From Caprimulgus europaeus (Eukaryota > Chordata > Aves > Caprimulgiformes > Caprimulgidae), in contig OU015523.1 in the NCBI GenBank assembly GCA_907165065.1, positions 118,136,246-118,200,245 of the forward strand: a stretch of 64,000 bases of DNA, written 5' to 3'. Positions 13,181-26,961 of the stretch are shown one piece after another (position 1 is the first letter of the stretch; every line of letters begins with the position of its first letter). The notes under the pieces were generated by a model, which ran no database searches, had not been told where the DNA came from, and saw only the letters and a list, made by a program, of their open reading frames with translations. The position numbers and the translations under genes are program-made.

Positions 13181-13520
13181 TCACAGAAACAAAAAATAAT
13201 TCAGGTTGGAAGGGACCTTCCACAGTTCATCTCGTCCAGCCCTTTGCTCAAAGCAGGTCCACTTGCTCAGGGCCTTGTCCAGTTGAGTTCTGAAGACCAC
13301 CCAAGGACTGACATTGCACAGCCTCTCTGAGCAACTTCTTCTAGTATTTGACTACTGCCACAGTGAAGATTTTGTTCTTAGTAACAAATTGGAATTTCCT
13401 TTGTTGTAATTTGTGTCCATTGCCTCCCACTCCATTGCTGTGCAGCAATGAGAAGATTCTGGTTCTTCTCTACACCTTCCTTTCTGGCAGCTGAAGACAT
13501 AAACAAGATCCACCCTTCCA
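13181..13520 (-). mobile_element. CR1 LINE 3' fragment, old
   Basis: On the plus strand the fragment begins at TCACAGAAAC, then gives TTCAGGTTGGAAGGGACCTT and a long block that matches the reverse of the CR1 3' region. That block includes GCTCAAAGCAGG, GGGCCTTGTCCAGTTGAGTT, a TGTGTCCATTGCCTCCCACT segment and GCTGAAGACATAAACAAGAT. The same subfamily in the opposite orientation is seen at 19769-20140 and 35428-35884. Substitutions and small gaps are frequent, so no reading frame survives. Confidence 0.92.
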
Positions 13521-16500
13521 GATTTATTTGTTTACTTGAAAAACAAGCTTAGAGACATTTAAAAGAAGAAACTGTATTTTTAAAAAATATTCTATAGTTA
13601 TGAAACTTTGTGGAGGGCTAAAATATTTGATGGTCAGTTTGTGAGCATAATTTTCCCCATCAATTTTATCCTTCTGTTTCATATCTGTTCTTTCCATCTT
13701 GATCTTCTCTAGCTTGGCAAAGGGATATTGCAGATCAGGAGGGGTACCACAGACAGTGCTGCTGATCAGAGTGCTCTGTGAGTGGAGAAGAGTAATTCAC
13801 AGCAGTTAAATGGACTTTTGTTTGTCTGCATGAGCAGCTATAGAGGTATTCATGGAAGGTCTGTGCTAAGTAGCCGCATGAGAACAATTATAAAATGTGG
13901 CTTGTTTCCTAAGAACTGCTTTCAAAAGCAAGTCAGCACTGGGAAAAAAGGTGGATCTTAGGTCAAAAAGCGCTATTTGCTCCTTTGTCTTTGTTCACCT
14001 GGTTTTATCTCCCCATAGTTCAGGAAATTGATTGATAGCATATATTAAAAACTGTAAAAAAGATATGCATCAATTAAAATAAAAAAGCTATGTAGATTTA
14101 TGCAAATCAGTACATTGTGCAGCATTCAATTGATAATAAATAGGCAAATTAGGGGTGACTCTCAAGTTCCTGGCAGGTTGCCAGTTCAAGAGCTGCAGAG
14201 ACTGTACGGTGCCAACAGGTTGTATAGCACACAGCAGCATCTAGCTGCCTGGAGATCTCAAACTGAACTCTTGTTCCCAGTGCTCTGACATTTTGACTGC
14301 AGGGGAAAAATGTACTTTAAAAACAAAAATCTATACCACATGTTCATATTCTGCACTTCTTGAAGTTCTAATGATATAATGATAGCTTTTGGCTTCCAGT
14401 CAGTCCTGCTTTCACACTCGTGTGTGTTGGAAGCTGCAGATAACTGCCAGGGATGGCTTAACCCCAGTAAACACAGGACCCTGGGCTGGCTAGAGCTGTG
14501 AGGTAGATCTGAAAGACTTTTGGACTCAGAATATGGAAGTTTTATTAGTATCCTGACATTTTTAATTAGAGAGTCCTCAAAGGCTATGTTTATGATTAGT
14601 AACTCAGATGTTTCCAAGATGACTCCCAGGCCCTGAGGCAGCTGGTTTGGAGAAGCTCACATTTGTGCCACCAACCTCTCCTACTGTCCCAAAGTTTGAC
14701 CTGGTCCGTGGGGCTGGTCCTGCACCTGGGTTGGCTCCCAAACCATGCTCAGGCCATGTAGTATTGGGCCTGGGCCAACCAGGGACTCTGATAACAATTT
14801 AACAGCACAGGCAACCACATTCCAGTTTGGGAATATTGCCAAACTTTGGTTACTAGCATATATGCTACAAAAGGGACTATTTCAAATTGAACAGAGATTA
14901 CACAGGGATTATACACAGCTTTTCTCTGGCCCATCATGGCCTCATGGGAGGAGAGGCTTCACACTTTACGCCATTGCTGTAACTTGGGGACTTTCTGAGA
15001 AGCAACAGACCCCACACCAGCAGTCCTGTTGCCTCCTCCCCACACCTCTTTGAAACTCCTGCAGCCTGTGCTTGAGCTGCTGGCTCCCATCTTCTTTCTG
15101 TGATCCTTTTTGCCTATTAGACTTTGAATTTTCTCCTACCTTTTAGCACTTTCAGTTCTCCATCGTGCAGGAACTCCCTTCACCTCACAACCCAGAGGCC
15201 CTATCTGGCCTAGACCTAAAGGAACTGAAGATAATGGTGAACAACCAAAATAATGGTGAAAATACTCAAATATTGTCTGTCACATCCAGAACTAATTTTA
15301 GGTCCTTTTTAAATGTCAGAATTAAACCCGAGTAAACTAATTCTCTATGATTTTGTTTTCAGAAAGCTCTAATTTTGAATCTGTATCAAGATGATGCTTG
15401 TTTCTTCAAAATTATCCTCTCCCTGTACACAAAATGGGACAGTGATTGATGTCTTAGTCCTCTTTCAAATACAAAAAACATTTCAACATTTCCATAAACA
15501 TACTTCCTTCAAGGACAATAATTGCAACACACACTTTACACCTATAGACTAAGGAATCAGGCACATGTCATGCAGGTAGCTAAGGGCTGGCCCTAGGATG
15601 GCTGTTCAGAAAAAGGACACGGACTTGGCTATTCAATTTCTACCTTGTTAGTCAGTCTTGATCTCACTCTACCTTTGTTTACACACCTACATTTTCTCCT
15701 GGGTAGCATGCCCTTATGCAGGGCACAATCTCCACACTGAACTCCTCAGATTGTCAGGCTGAATTTATTATGTTATTCCATATCACTGATCAGCATGTCA
15801 AGCACCTGGGTGAAGGCTGAGACAGTACTTAAAAGATAACAAACTATTATCATTGCATTCCCTCAAAGCTCTGGTGAAAATTCAGTTTCCTTTTGCTTTC
15901 AAGTAAAAAAGCCATAATTTTTGTTAATGACACATTTGTACTCATGAGCCTCTGGGCAAAATTTGCCACTCAGACATCCCAGGACAGAGGAATAGGAGTC
16001 TGTTGTCAAGATTCACTAGGTTGAGCTGAGAAGAAAATTTTGCCTCTATCCTTACATATGGTTTGTTGTCAGGTTTTGTTTGGGTTTTTTTTTAATGTTG
16101 TTTTGTTTTTCTTCTTATAACCATTCAAGTGAAAACTACAGCAGAACTTGCCTCCAGAGGAAGAAAACAGGAAAACCACCAGGCACCTTCACAATATGAG
16201 AAAACACTACCAAAAAAAGGTACATTTGATGCCTCAGATGCAAGCAACTATCATCAGGGACTCCCTGTTAACAGTGGGGTCACAGCCACAGAGTTCCAGC
16301 CCATCATCTTTGCCTGCAGTTTTTATGCATGCAACTGAAAAGTTGGCCAGGCATCATACCAAACTGTGCAAATGGATCCTCCAACTCACTGCTCTTCCAT
16401 CACAGATCCTAATGACCAATCTTTAGCAGTGACAGATGTCACTTTAGAAAGGGTAGGAGAGACTCAAAAGTCCTTCCTGGTTCCATGGTGAAATAAAGTA

Positions 16501-16786
16501 ACCAGAAATAAAAAGAAAAAGAAAAAAAAAATCTGATGTAAATCAAAGAATATTCTATCAGGTATAGAATTTTATACTAGGTTTCTAAAAATGTCAAAGA
16601 AATATAGCTGGCAGGAGTAAGAACACTAAAAAGGACTGGTTCAGTTTATTTGGATGAAAAAAGCTCTGAGCAATGATGTGGATCCATCATTAGGTGAAAA
16701 TAGTAAAATTCTTAACAGTAATGCAGAACACAGGGAACTGTTCACTAAATACTTGTGTTTGGGTTTTTGGAAAGTTATAGGATGAC

Positions 16787-16800
16787 TTTTTTTTTTTTTT
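16787..16800 (+). repeat. T14 homopolymer
   Basis: Fourteen consecutive T in unique sequence. Confidence 0.8.
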
Positions 16801-17109
16801 ACTTAGAAGGGATGAAATACCTGTCTAATTAGTAGAATGCTTATTAAAAACAAAGTAAAAAACCCTAAACATTATTAACTGGGAATAGAAGATTATATAT
16901 AAATAGGCATGATTAATTAATGTCTAAGAGTTCTTGAAGCGACAGATGAGGATACATCTGGTTTATAGATTTTCCTCCTTACTGCATCTTGAATTTCTGA
17001 GAAAACTCCATCAGGCTGAAAGAATTGTGACCCAGATGGACAGAAAAGATGTCTGGGTAAGCCTAATATCAGTGCAATTAAAAACAAACAAAAAACCTCA
17101 AAACATAAC

Positions 17110-17122
17110 AAAAAAAAAAAAA
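17110..17122 (+). repeat. A13 homopolymer
   Basis: Thirteen consecutive A following an A/C-rich stretch. No retroposed gene body is recognisable upstream. Confidence 0.8.
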
Positions 17123-18725
17123 GATGGGAACATAATACCATTCACATGATTTTACTGAAAATATACCTCCTCAAAAAAGCCAAATTCCTGACTTTAAAAA
17201 GCTGACCAGTTTCAAAAACTCTGTGAGTGTGATACTAATTCTGTGAAGTGTTGGAATTAGCACTACAGGCTGTGTGCCCTATCGTATCAGTGAAGCCCAT
17301 ATTAAGTTACAAGAAAATGCCTTGTGTCTGAAAATATTATTGAAAAGCACAAAATGATTCCTGAATGAGGATGTTTTCAGTGGGGTTTCAGACAGATAAA
17401 TATAAGAACACACATTTTTTTTTCATCATTTTCAGCAATGCTTTTGAAAGCAAAGCCTCTTTTGACTGAATTTGAGGCTAGAAAAAAGACTGGTAGAAAA
17501 GGTAATAACAATTAGAGAACATGAGCTTATATTTTATGATCTGGTTGATTTGTTAAGCTAGTCCCAGTTGAAGGAAAACTGAATATAATCAGCTACTATG
17601 TTATATATAAAGAAACAAAGAATGAAAGCTATTGCTATTGCTCTCTCTAAAAGAGGTCTACAGTAAAAATGGCCAGGCAATTCACATGGGTTAGGTGTGC
17701 TTAGACTGAGCAGAAAAAGGAGCAAAATGCAGACTAGAAATGTGTATTTCGGTACTGAGGACACTGGTACTAAAACCCTGAAAGAAATTCTTGTCACTCA
17801 AAAATGACAGTGAAACACTGGGAAAGAAGCCAGAACAGCCACAAAGAAAGACAGATGAAGAGCTGAAGAAATTGTTACTAAGGATTTTAGGTTGGCAAAG
17901 CAAAAATAGCGAAGTTGTAATGTAGAACCACTTTAATGGGACAAAATATTAGATACTTAGTTACTTTCTTTTAGAAAGGCATGAAAGGAAGAGATTAGGA
18001 ATTGGAAGATGGAAAAATTCACATGGGAAATAATACATGTATTTTAATGTCTATTAAAATGAAGAAGAAATTGGAAGAAATTAGCACATGAATTGCTGAA
18101 TTCTCAGTTTCTCTATGTCATCAAATCAAAACAGGATGAATAAACTTCTCAAAGATAGGTTTCACCTTTGACTTTACTCTCATGGAAAATATAATTTTGT
18201 TCTACCTGATTTTTGTACCAGTGTGAAAATTAAGAGCATGTGGTAGAAAGGTGTAACACAGTAGGTGACCCAAGCCCTTATCATGGCCTTGAACACAGTT
18301 AACTGAATCCTATGAAAATCACAACACTGCATTCCTTTAAAAAGCACTGAAGAAAGAGTTTCTCTTGCTTTCTCCTTAAATAGTTTAAAAGCAGCTTTAA
18401 TTCTATGGTAGTAGAATTTTACAGTAGAGCAACATCTTAGATTGTATTTTCAATACTTTAATAGATTCTCCTTTTTCTTTCTCCCACTTCAGAATCTAGG
18501 ATACTTTTGCAACTCCTCTTCATCCTTTTGCATGTGTCTGCTATCCTGTGGGTTCAGGTATTTACATCTATGTGTCTAAATAGCTGATCTAGTGGATCCC
18601 AGGACCTGTCAGTTTGCATTACAGCTCCCAAAACTGTGGAACAAAATTTCTCTGTGAAACTGGGAAGCAATGAAAAGTTAAATAATATTGCAAATTCTGC
18701 TATCTTGTGTTAAACTAATTGCTAA

Positions 18726-18770
18726 ATAAAAAACCCAAACAAACAAAAATAAAACCCAAACAACAAGCAT
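18726..18770 (+). repeat. Low-complexity A/C-rich stretch
   Basis: Irregular AAAC/AAAT-type units with no fixed period. This is low-complexity sequence, not a clean microsatellite. Confidence 0.6.
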
Positions 18771-19768
18771 ACAGTGGGAAAAGAGATTAGGAAATCTCTC
18801 ATTTACGATTCAAAGAATGGCCACAATGGTAACTTTATTAATATAAACCAGTAAAATACAAATATATTCTTAAGACAATTTGTATGATTTAAAAAGCTTT
18901 GTGACTTATTCCTCCTCTAGATTTTTATATCTGTGGAAATATAATTGGTGCAGCTCTCTTCTGACATTATAGGGGTTCACCAAATATGGGTTTTATTTAA
19001 GTGTTTGTGGATTTTTTTAACATTTTAACAGTTCTAGTGTCGCAAAAAAAGCATTTTGATTAAAGATTCTCTCTCAAAATTTGCTTAAAAACTCTTGCAT
19101 TAAGTGAAACTAATCTAAATTGTAGGCAGTTTTAGGCAAAAAGAAGTACTAAAACCCAATGCATATGAGAACCTCTGAAAAATCTAAAGCATAATAAAGC
19201 AGCCAGAGTGCTTCCCCCAGCTTTGCCTCCTTGAAGTCACCAGCACCATCATAATGGTGCTCTAAGTAAGCTCTTCATCTTCCCCAAGCACAAGCTTTGC
19301 CTCATTTTCTGTGTCATTTCTAGTCCCTTTTGCACTTCTGCACTTTAGCAAGTATAACTTAATCCTTAATCCTCAAAAGCACTTTGGGGTGATGAAATGA
19401 AATGCATTTGGGATGTGTAGCTATCATTATGAACTAATTAATGGGACTTCAAGGAAGAGAAAAGCAGGCAGTAGCAATGTGGTTTGTTCCGTGCTACAGT
19501 AAAGTTTGCAATAAAAGGAGCAGTCACACGGAACAAAGATATTCTCTTGTAACCAAGCAATGTACATCTCTTCTGTCATCCACAATCAGCAATAATTCAT
19601 GTCAGAGCTCGACCAGGCTTCACGATAAAAGTAGACTGGCAGAGTTTACCCTCTCCTTGAAAAGTGAGTTAGTTACTCAGTACAGCAGGAGGTCTGTCTT
19701 CTCATATGCAGTTTACTTTGAATAACCAAGTTGAAGACATTCATGCAGAAGAAGAGGCTGTGAGATGT

Positions 19769-20140
19769 GGGTTTGCTCAATTTTAAGAGAAAAAGGCAAA
19801 GAGGGGATCTTTTCTCTGTCTGCAGCTACTTAATGGGAAGGTCTAGAGAAGATGGAGAGAGACTATTAGAGGTGCACAGCAAAAGGATGAGAGACAAAAC
19901 CAACAAGTTGCAGCAAGGGCAAATTCTGACTAAACACAGGGAGAAAAACAATCACCAAAAGGGTGGTGAAACAATGGAACAAATTACCCAGAGAGGCTGT
20001 GGATCTGCATCCTTGGAGATACTTAGGACTTGACTGAGAAAAACTCTAAGCAGCCTGGTTGAGTTGGCCCAGCTTTGAGCAGGGGGTTGGACTAGATTAT
20101 CTCCAGAGGCCCCTCCCAATCTGAATTATTCTGTGATTCC
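19769..20140 (+). mobile_element. CR1 LINE 3' fragment, older copy
   Basis: Sense-strand CR1 fragment. The path is: an AGCTACTTAATGGGAAGG segment, a region with AAGTTGCAGCAAGG, the AGAGAGGCTGTGGAT box, the 3' box GGGTTGGACTAGATTATCTC, and the tail TTATTCTGTGATTCC. It belongs to the same CR1 type as 35428-35884 and, reversed, 13181-13520. The reading frame is broken. A clearly different CR1 copy starts about 80 bases downstream in the same orientation. Confidence 0.92.
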
Positions 20141-20221
20141 ATGTAATTCCTGGACAGTTTGCAGAGCATTCTCTATTGGTCTAACTCCACTCCTGTTAAC
20201 AACAGATTATTATTTAAATGT

Positions 20222-20548
20222 TTTTAAATATTTGAAGGGTGAGTGTCAGGAGGATGGGGCCAGGCTCTTCGCAGTGATGATCAATGATAGGACAAGGGGT
20301 AATGGGTGTAAGCTGGAACACAGGAGGTTCCGCTTAAATTTGAGAAAGAACTTTACTGTGAGAGTAACAGAGCACTGGAACAGGCTGCCCAGGGAGGTTG
20401 TGGAGTCTCCTTCTCTGGAGACATTCAAGACCCGCCTGGATGCCTTCCTGTGTGAACTCATCTAGGTGTTCCTGCTCTGGCAGGGGGATTGGACTGGATG
20501 ATCTTTCGAGGTCCCTTCCAATCCCTAATATTCCGTGATTCTGTGATT
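20222..20548 (+). mobile_element. CR1 LINE, 5'-truncated, ORF2 C-terminal frame still open
   Basis: Sense-strand CR1 copy of about 330 bases. The last roughly 80 codons of ORF2 are still in one open frame ending at the TAG at 20463-20465. Visible blocks are [56 protein letters not shown] and [17 protein letters not shown]. These match the conserved end of avian CR1 ORF2. The 3' untranslated part follows with CTCTGGCAGGGGGATTGGAC and ends in TTCCGTGATTCTGTGATT. The open frame suggests less decay than its neighbour at 19769-20140. It lacks endonuclease and reverse transcriptase cores, so it cannot move on its own. Confidence 0.95.
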
Positions 20549-21792
20549 GAATGTTTTTGGAAAACTCCATCCTCTAGCATAAGTAATATATGACCTTAAA
20601 GGAAGCAACTTCATCACAGTATTTTTTTTTGTGCTTCAAAAAAGTATTTATATGCATTTTTCCTTCTGTTGAAGTCATGATTTTCAGCTAGAGACATAAT
20701 TATTTCCAGAGTATTTAACTGTGATATCAAGTAAAGAGGCTCACACTGAGTCTTTCATAAGAGGCCTTACCTCTCACTGGCATCATTTCAGAGATCTGCT
20801 TTCCTTTCTACAACAAATGTAAATTCTTCATGTTTTTAACAGATTGTTTTATTTTCTTTTGCTCCTCGGCCACTACTTCAATCAGATTTTTGTCACCTGG
20901 GAAGATGCCACACAGCTCTGAAGAACCAATGTCACATTTGCTGCTTCTAAGGAAGGACAAGCCTTCCCCTGTTTTCTCTTTCCCTCCCCTTCTGACAGGT
21001 TTGATGTTAATCTGACAGGTCACTAACACACTAGAATTTGGTTTTTGTTTTATTTTTTTAATTTGCTTAATTTTCTGGTCATTTAGAAAGCTGAATTAGC
21101 CAGTGCAGAGGCAGAAGAACATCAGAGTGCTGAAAGGGAGTGAAGAAAAGCAAGAAACTCTTCATATCAGTGAGCCCATTACATTGGCTTGCACCACTTA
21201 GTGCAATTTCATCTTTAGGCTGAGATTTGCTGATGCAACAACTTCTATGATGTCTACCATAAAGACACGTATATCTGGGCCAGTCATTTACACATATTAC
21301 CCAGTCCTGATACCAATGGACAGAAATTACTAGATTATTAAAACATATGGATCTTGGTCTACAACTGCTCGTTCTTGACTGTAAAGGAAGTCTAGAGATG
21401 AGATTTGCTTGCCTAATCATGGAAGGTGGGTACCATGTGATGCCCCAACTATCTCACTTGGCCTCAGCTGCTGTGAGGTCCTGCACCATATCTGTCAGCC
21501 CTGTGCTGGTCCCTCAGACACTGTGGTCCATCACCCACATAGGAAGCAGTGGGAGCTGGATTGCTACAGGTATCCACATGGAAGAACTAAAATTTAGGAA
21601 ACTTAATCTTAAATTGACGCCTACATCTGACATTAGTTGTGAGCTGAACCCCATCTTCCATGTAAATGAGGCATTTCCAGACAAGTAAATGGTCCAAAGA
21701 ATTTTCCTCTCCCTTTCTTCACAATTTTGAGAATTAAAAATATGACTATTCTTGTACAGGTTGAGCTGTGCAAGGAAATTTCCTTTCTTTTA

Positions 21793-21806
21793 TTTTTTTT
21801 TTTTTT
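21793..21806 (+). repeat. T14 homopolymer
   Basis: Fourteen consecutive T within a T-rich stretch. Confidence 0.8.
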
Positions 21807-24301
21807 AAGAAAAAAATGCATAGAATAAATTAATATATTTTCATTGTTGTAATAAAATTCTAAATTAAAACTGTTCCAGAAACTTTCAGAAATATAAGAC
21901 AGAAGTAGAATCAAATGCTTAATTTTTTGCGGGATGTATTTTTATTAAACTGTCTTAAGACTAAATATGCAAGCTTTAAAAAGTAAATATGTACCTCATG
22001 TAAAAATTAGCTTTTAGTTATAGTTACATGTGGGAATATCTCCAGATTTGCACATTTTCTGAACCATCTAATCCTGAAGAAAAGAGATGAATTTTTTCCT
22101 CACTTTACACCTCCACATTCTGAAAATCAAGATACAAGCTGCTAAGTGTGTTCAATCAGTTCTGAAGAGTTTCACAAATGATACCGACCTCTACTTCTCA
22201 TTTACTGATCACAGCCACCATCGTTAATTTCTGGGGAACTGCAGGATGACAAACGTTTCTTGCTCAAATCTTTAAATAATCAACAGTCAAGTGCCTCTCC
22301 AAAGCAGCTCATTATGCCTCTAAAGTGTAGTAGCCTGGAAAGATTATGACCAGTACTTTTAAGCATGTCCAGTGATGTAAGAGCTCAAATTATTCACTTT
22401 GGGTCTGATTTGCGCAAGTAGGAACGTTTGCAGTTACTGGACCTGCACATACTCACCACCATCAAACATTAGTGGAGAATATGAAAGTTAATTGGGTTGG
22501 AATCACACCGGCATGACTCACGCTGAGCACCAAAGAGCAGAACTGCAATTTGACAGGTCAGCCAGTGGCTAAGGAATGCATTTCCAAAACAACTGAGGTA
22601 GTCACAGACCTCACCAGATTTGCTTTTAAATATTGTTTTTCATCATGCTTTAAATAATATGAATATGTAGTAATATGCACATACAGATAACTTCAAAAAT
22701 CCAACCAAAACTCTGCCCATCCTGTTTTCCTTCAAAAGGTGAGATGAGAAGAACCATTGCTGGCTTATGTTAGTTACACTAATTAATGCAGACCTGTAAG
22801 ATGTTTTGAAATTGCAGTGATGAGACAAAATTCACCAGTTTATAGCTATGTAAAATAAATAGTCTTTTTTCAAAAGTTTTCTGCTTTGCCTGCCCTTTGG
22901 ATACATATTACACAATCTATGTCTCCAGTAAAGGAGACTGATGCTCACCACAGAGAAGATCTCATGATTTTCTGCAAGTTTTATACAACTAAGTAATTAT
23001 ACTCGGCCTCAAACAGCACATGTAAAAATAAGTAATTTATTTTCTAAATAGGATGCTAAGAGACAACTCTTTCACAGCTTTTGTCCTATAAAAATCTGAT
23101 TTCTGGACATAGTGGTTTTATTGCATAATTTGAATAGCACCACTTCTGCTAAAGCTTGGGAAAAAAAAAATCTGTATTGCTGCTGCCACAATAGCATTTT
23201 TGATAGAATATATCAAACAGATGAAAGTCATGAGTCAATTCACATCAGAGGCAGAGCAACTTCTCATCTGCCCAAACACACCATGCAGACACACTTTAAA
23301 TTATAAGCATTTTGTGCTTTGGATTTTTAAATTCTCTAGCAAGTCAATTAACCACCACAAAATGGAGAAATGAGCATTTGATGGGAACTGCAGGGAGAAG
23401 ACAGCAGCTGCTTAATAAGATAAGAACAGAATCCAGATTTGTAAAATAGTTAAGCAGCTCTACGGCCCAGCAAACCTGGGACAAGTCCAGCATAAAAGGT
23501 TAGGTAAAAATTCAAAAAAAAGCTGAAATGATCTCCACTCCAAAAGTTCAAAAAGAAGTCATAGTCAGTCAAAGCACCCAGCCAGATTTGTGAAAGCATT
23601 TAAGTATACGTATAACCTGAAATCAGAAGCCTTGAGTATCTTTGCTCAAACCAAAGACTCACTAAGCTAAAAGTTTCAGTCATTTTTAGAGAGGGAAGGG
23701 ATTCTCCTGTGGATACTCTGCTTTCATGGATGCTTTTGAAAATTTTAGCCAAAGTCTTTTAATAACATAATTACAATTACTTTTCCTGTCCTAGGTAGGA
23801 TTATTAATGCTAAGCAGGGTAAATTCTATTCCTTGCAATTAAATCTTCTGCTCAAGCTTTTATATCACATTTCAACTACTGCAATTTCTTTTTCTCTGTC
23901 ACTGGCAAATGAAATCTTGTTTCACTAAAATCTATCCAAAATTAATTTTCCTAGATCTTTGCTTTGATCAGCTTTTCCGTGAGACATACAAAACTGTAAC
24001 ATGTTTAATTTGGCAGTAATATTAGGCTGCAGTCCATCTTAGTGATCATTATTGCCTTACTGTTTTCCTTGCACTCTGTCTCCTGTCTGTCTGCAAACAT
24101 CTCTAATCACATCTTGTACATAAAATATAAGTGGTTTGGGCAGGGGTGACACGTAGGTTCTATATTTCTAGAAACCATGTAGGAGAAAAGGAACGTATAA
24201 TTAAGGGTGACTGGTGTAATAGAAATAAATAACAACATGTAACAGTCTCCAGTCTTTGGAAAGAGTGAGTTGTTTTTGAAAAACTGATTTTATATAGATT
24301 C

Positions 24302-24323
24302 ATGTGTGTATGTGTGTGTGCAC
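24302..24323 (+). repeat. Short imperfect GT/CA microsatellite
   Basis: About ten TG/TA dinucleotide units interrupted once, followed by a CACATACAC segment. Too short to be strongly unstable. Confidence 0.7.
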
Positions 24324-26961
24324 ATACACCTATATGAATAATGGAATATATTTTATCCCATTTTCTCACGTTCAGCCAAGTGGACATTGTCAAATATTAT
24401 TGTGCAAATATTTAAAGTCTGTTTCATCCTAAGAAAAACATCACATTGGAGAGCAACGTGTTCAAACACTCGCCAACCAGCCCAGCACTGAAACATCTGA
24501 TGGGTTTCTAACAGATTGTGTCATTACAATCCAAAAGCTGCGACTGGGAACATCTTGTTGATTTTATTTGTGATAGACTTGTTGATGGATTGTGAGGGCT
24601 GACTGAAGGAGATGATTGTTATTTTGTGAGCACAATTTGTACCTGTCTGTGGAGTAGCCATAACCATCTCACTTGACTGAAGTCCTGAGAGTCTAAACCA
24701 GGATCCCGCAGCCCCACCATGCAGCAGACCGGCACCAACCTGGAAGTGCCCAGTGGTCTCTGGAAGATGCTTTTTTCTGTTGCATCTTTTCGTAACAGCA
24801 ACACTAATTTTAAAGACTAAGGATAAATCTCACCAGCCCACATAGACTGCTGAAGAAGACAGCAGAAAGATCGTGCCTATGAACTATTTCCACCAATGCA
24901 GACAAAGGCAGGTTTTTAATTGCAAAACACATCTACATGTTAAAAAAAAATCCACATTCTCCGGAAACAAATAGTTTTCATCCAAACCCCAGAGTGAGTC
25001 AGGCGGTATCAGCTGGGGGGTTGGGGGTGCCTAAGCCTTCATTAAATAGAAGAGAGCCTGATCCATTGTTTTTTATGCTGGAGCACAACCTAAAGTGTAT
25101 ATGGAAAGGGTGTTGCCATAGGAACCACTTTGCTGAAATGAGTAGGAGAAGTGAAGTGCAGGGAGGAGAGAAGCGTTTAATGAAAGGGGGAAAGTACTGA
25201 ATACTACCACATATGAGAAGCCATTGAATGTGTAAGATATTAGCCAGATGTTAATAAGGTGATTAAATTCAAAAAAGCATAGCAAAATAGATAAACATAA
25301 TCCAGTGAGTAATTGGGAGGAAAAGAGCTAATTGTAACAGAACAAAACAAAAGTATAGTCAGCTTTCAGCTCATACAGCCGAGTACCAACAAAAAGTAGA
25401 ACAGCACCAGTTTTATGAAATTGGCTCCAAATCAAGGTAAACTGTAAACTTTATAAAACAAGAAAAAAAAATATACACTATTAGGTTTTATTTTCTTGCA
25501 ACAACAATCTAAAACAACAATTCATAAACCATTTATAAATAAGATAATTTCTAGAATTCAGTCACTTAGTCCACACAGTGAGTAGTACAGATGGATAATA
25601 AAGAGTTGCTGGAAAACATGAAACCAGGGATATATCCCCTTGCTATGTATCCCTTTAAACTCTGAAAGATGAAGTGTGTTGCCCTCTACTTGAGTTGAGG
25701 TAATAAGGAAAATACCTCTAAACCACTGTTATCATCAATAACCACATTATTAACTGTTAATAGCTCTAGGCTGACTAGAAGTTGAGACCTGCTGTGCTAT
25801 GAATTATATACCTAGAGAATATCTGCTTCCTCCTTAGAGATAAATAGATGAAAAAAGCACAGGCTGTGTGAGAGCATAACATGTGGAAACAAATAACAAT
25901 TATCTTGGTATCTCTTGTGCAGAGTTACTTGATGGGCAGAGAAGTGTGGGCACACGGGGCCTTTCAAGGGATAATGAGGGATGAGTTGAGGATTAAAGAG
26001 GAAGGTGAACAATCCTGGAGCAAAGATGAAGCACAAAGACCAGGTGAAGGGAGAGGGGAGGAGATGAGAAGATACACTGAGAACTGTGAGACCTGAAGGA
26101 CACCGAGATGTCCATGTGGTGCTCAATGATGCTCGTGAGATGGAGTTCCCAGCTCATTCCTTTGGGCTACTGCTGTCTCCTCGGAGCAGGAGAGGAGATG
26201 TGAGGCAGGACTTGCTTGCTGGCATGGTGGGAAGATGGGGTTCAGGCTGAAGAATGGAAGCATCTCAACTGTCCTGTCCTGCTCTACTGCTGCAGCCAGG
26301 TCAGGACAAACCCTAACAGCAAGTGTTCCTGAAGCCCAATTTGGAATTCACAATGCACAAAAATGGGACTGGAGGAAACCAAAGGCTGCATTATGCCAAA
26401 TCTCTACAAGGGCTTCCAAATTAAAACATACAGGGCTCTGCCATAATACGATACAAGATTAATGAGCATGCAGAAATAATCCTTTATTCTTTGCTTCAAG
26501 CAAAGAAAACACCCAGAGATAGAATACTGGTTGACTTATTTGTAATATTATAAGTGTGAGTTACATGGTTTTGATTTATTCCTTATATCATAAAAGAAAT
26601 GCTAGAACAATGTCTATAAAATGCACTGCAATAATATAATTTTTTTTTCCTTTGGTGGCAATAGTTATACCAATAAAACTGTCAAGATTAGATCAGATTT
26701 TATTAATTCATTTTAAAAATGAGCCCTGCTCTTAAACTCCAGACTAACTCTGGAATTCTTTATTTAATTCTCAGGCAAAACTTTTATTTTATATCAGAAT
26801 TTGCTAAATAAGTGCTAAGTGAAATGACATTTTACTGTGTATTTCTACTATAATTTTATAGTCACTGTAGGACATACGTTGCCTGAATCATAGAACTTGA
26901 ATGCATAGGTTCAGTAAGGTGAAATATGTTGATATATTTGGAAATCTATAAAAATGTATAG

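Larger units (their letters stand above)
13521..19768. other. Single-copy non-coding DNA
   Basis: No known gene or interspersed repeat is recognised in this 6.2-kb stretch. Open frames reach 119 codons at most, consistent with chance. A GC-richer block at about 14640-15060 stands out from the AT-rich surroundings and is described as a finding. Simple tracts include T14 at 16787-16800 and A13 at 17110-17122, plus low-complexity CA/A-rich stretches near 18726-18770. Confidence 0.6.

Noticed and set aside
16080-16426. Acceptor-like pyrimidine tract followed by two overlapping frames, possible exon
   Set aside because: No donor, no recognised protein, and simple T-rich tracts are common in the window.
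26885-26905. GAATCATAGAACTTGAATG resembling a CR1 tail
   Set aside because: The match stops after about twelve bases, with no 3' box following.
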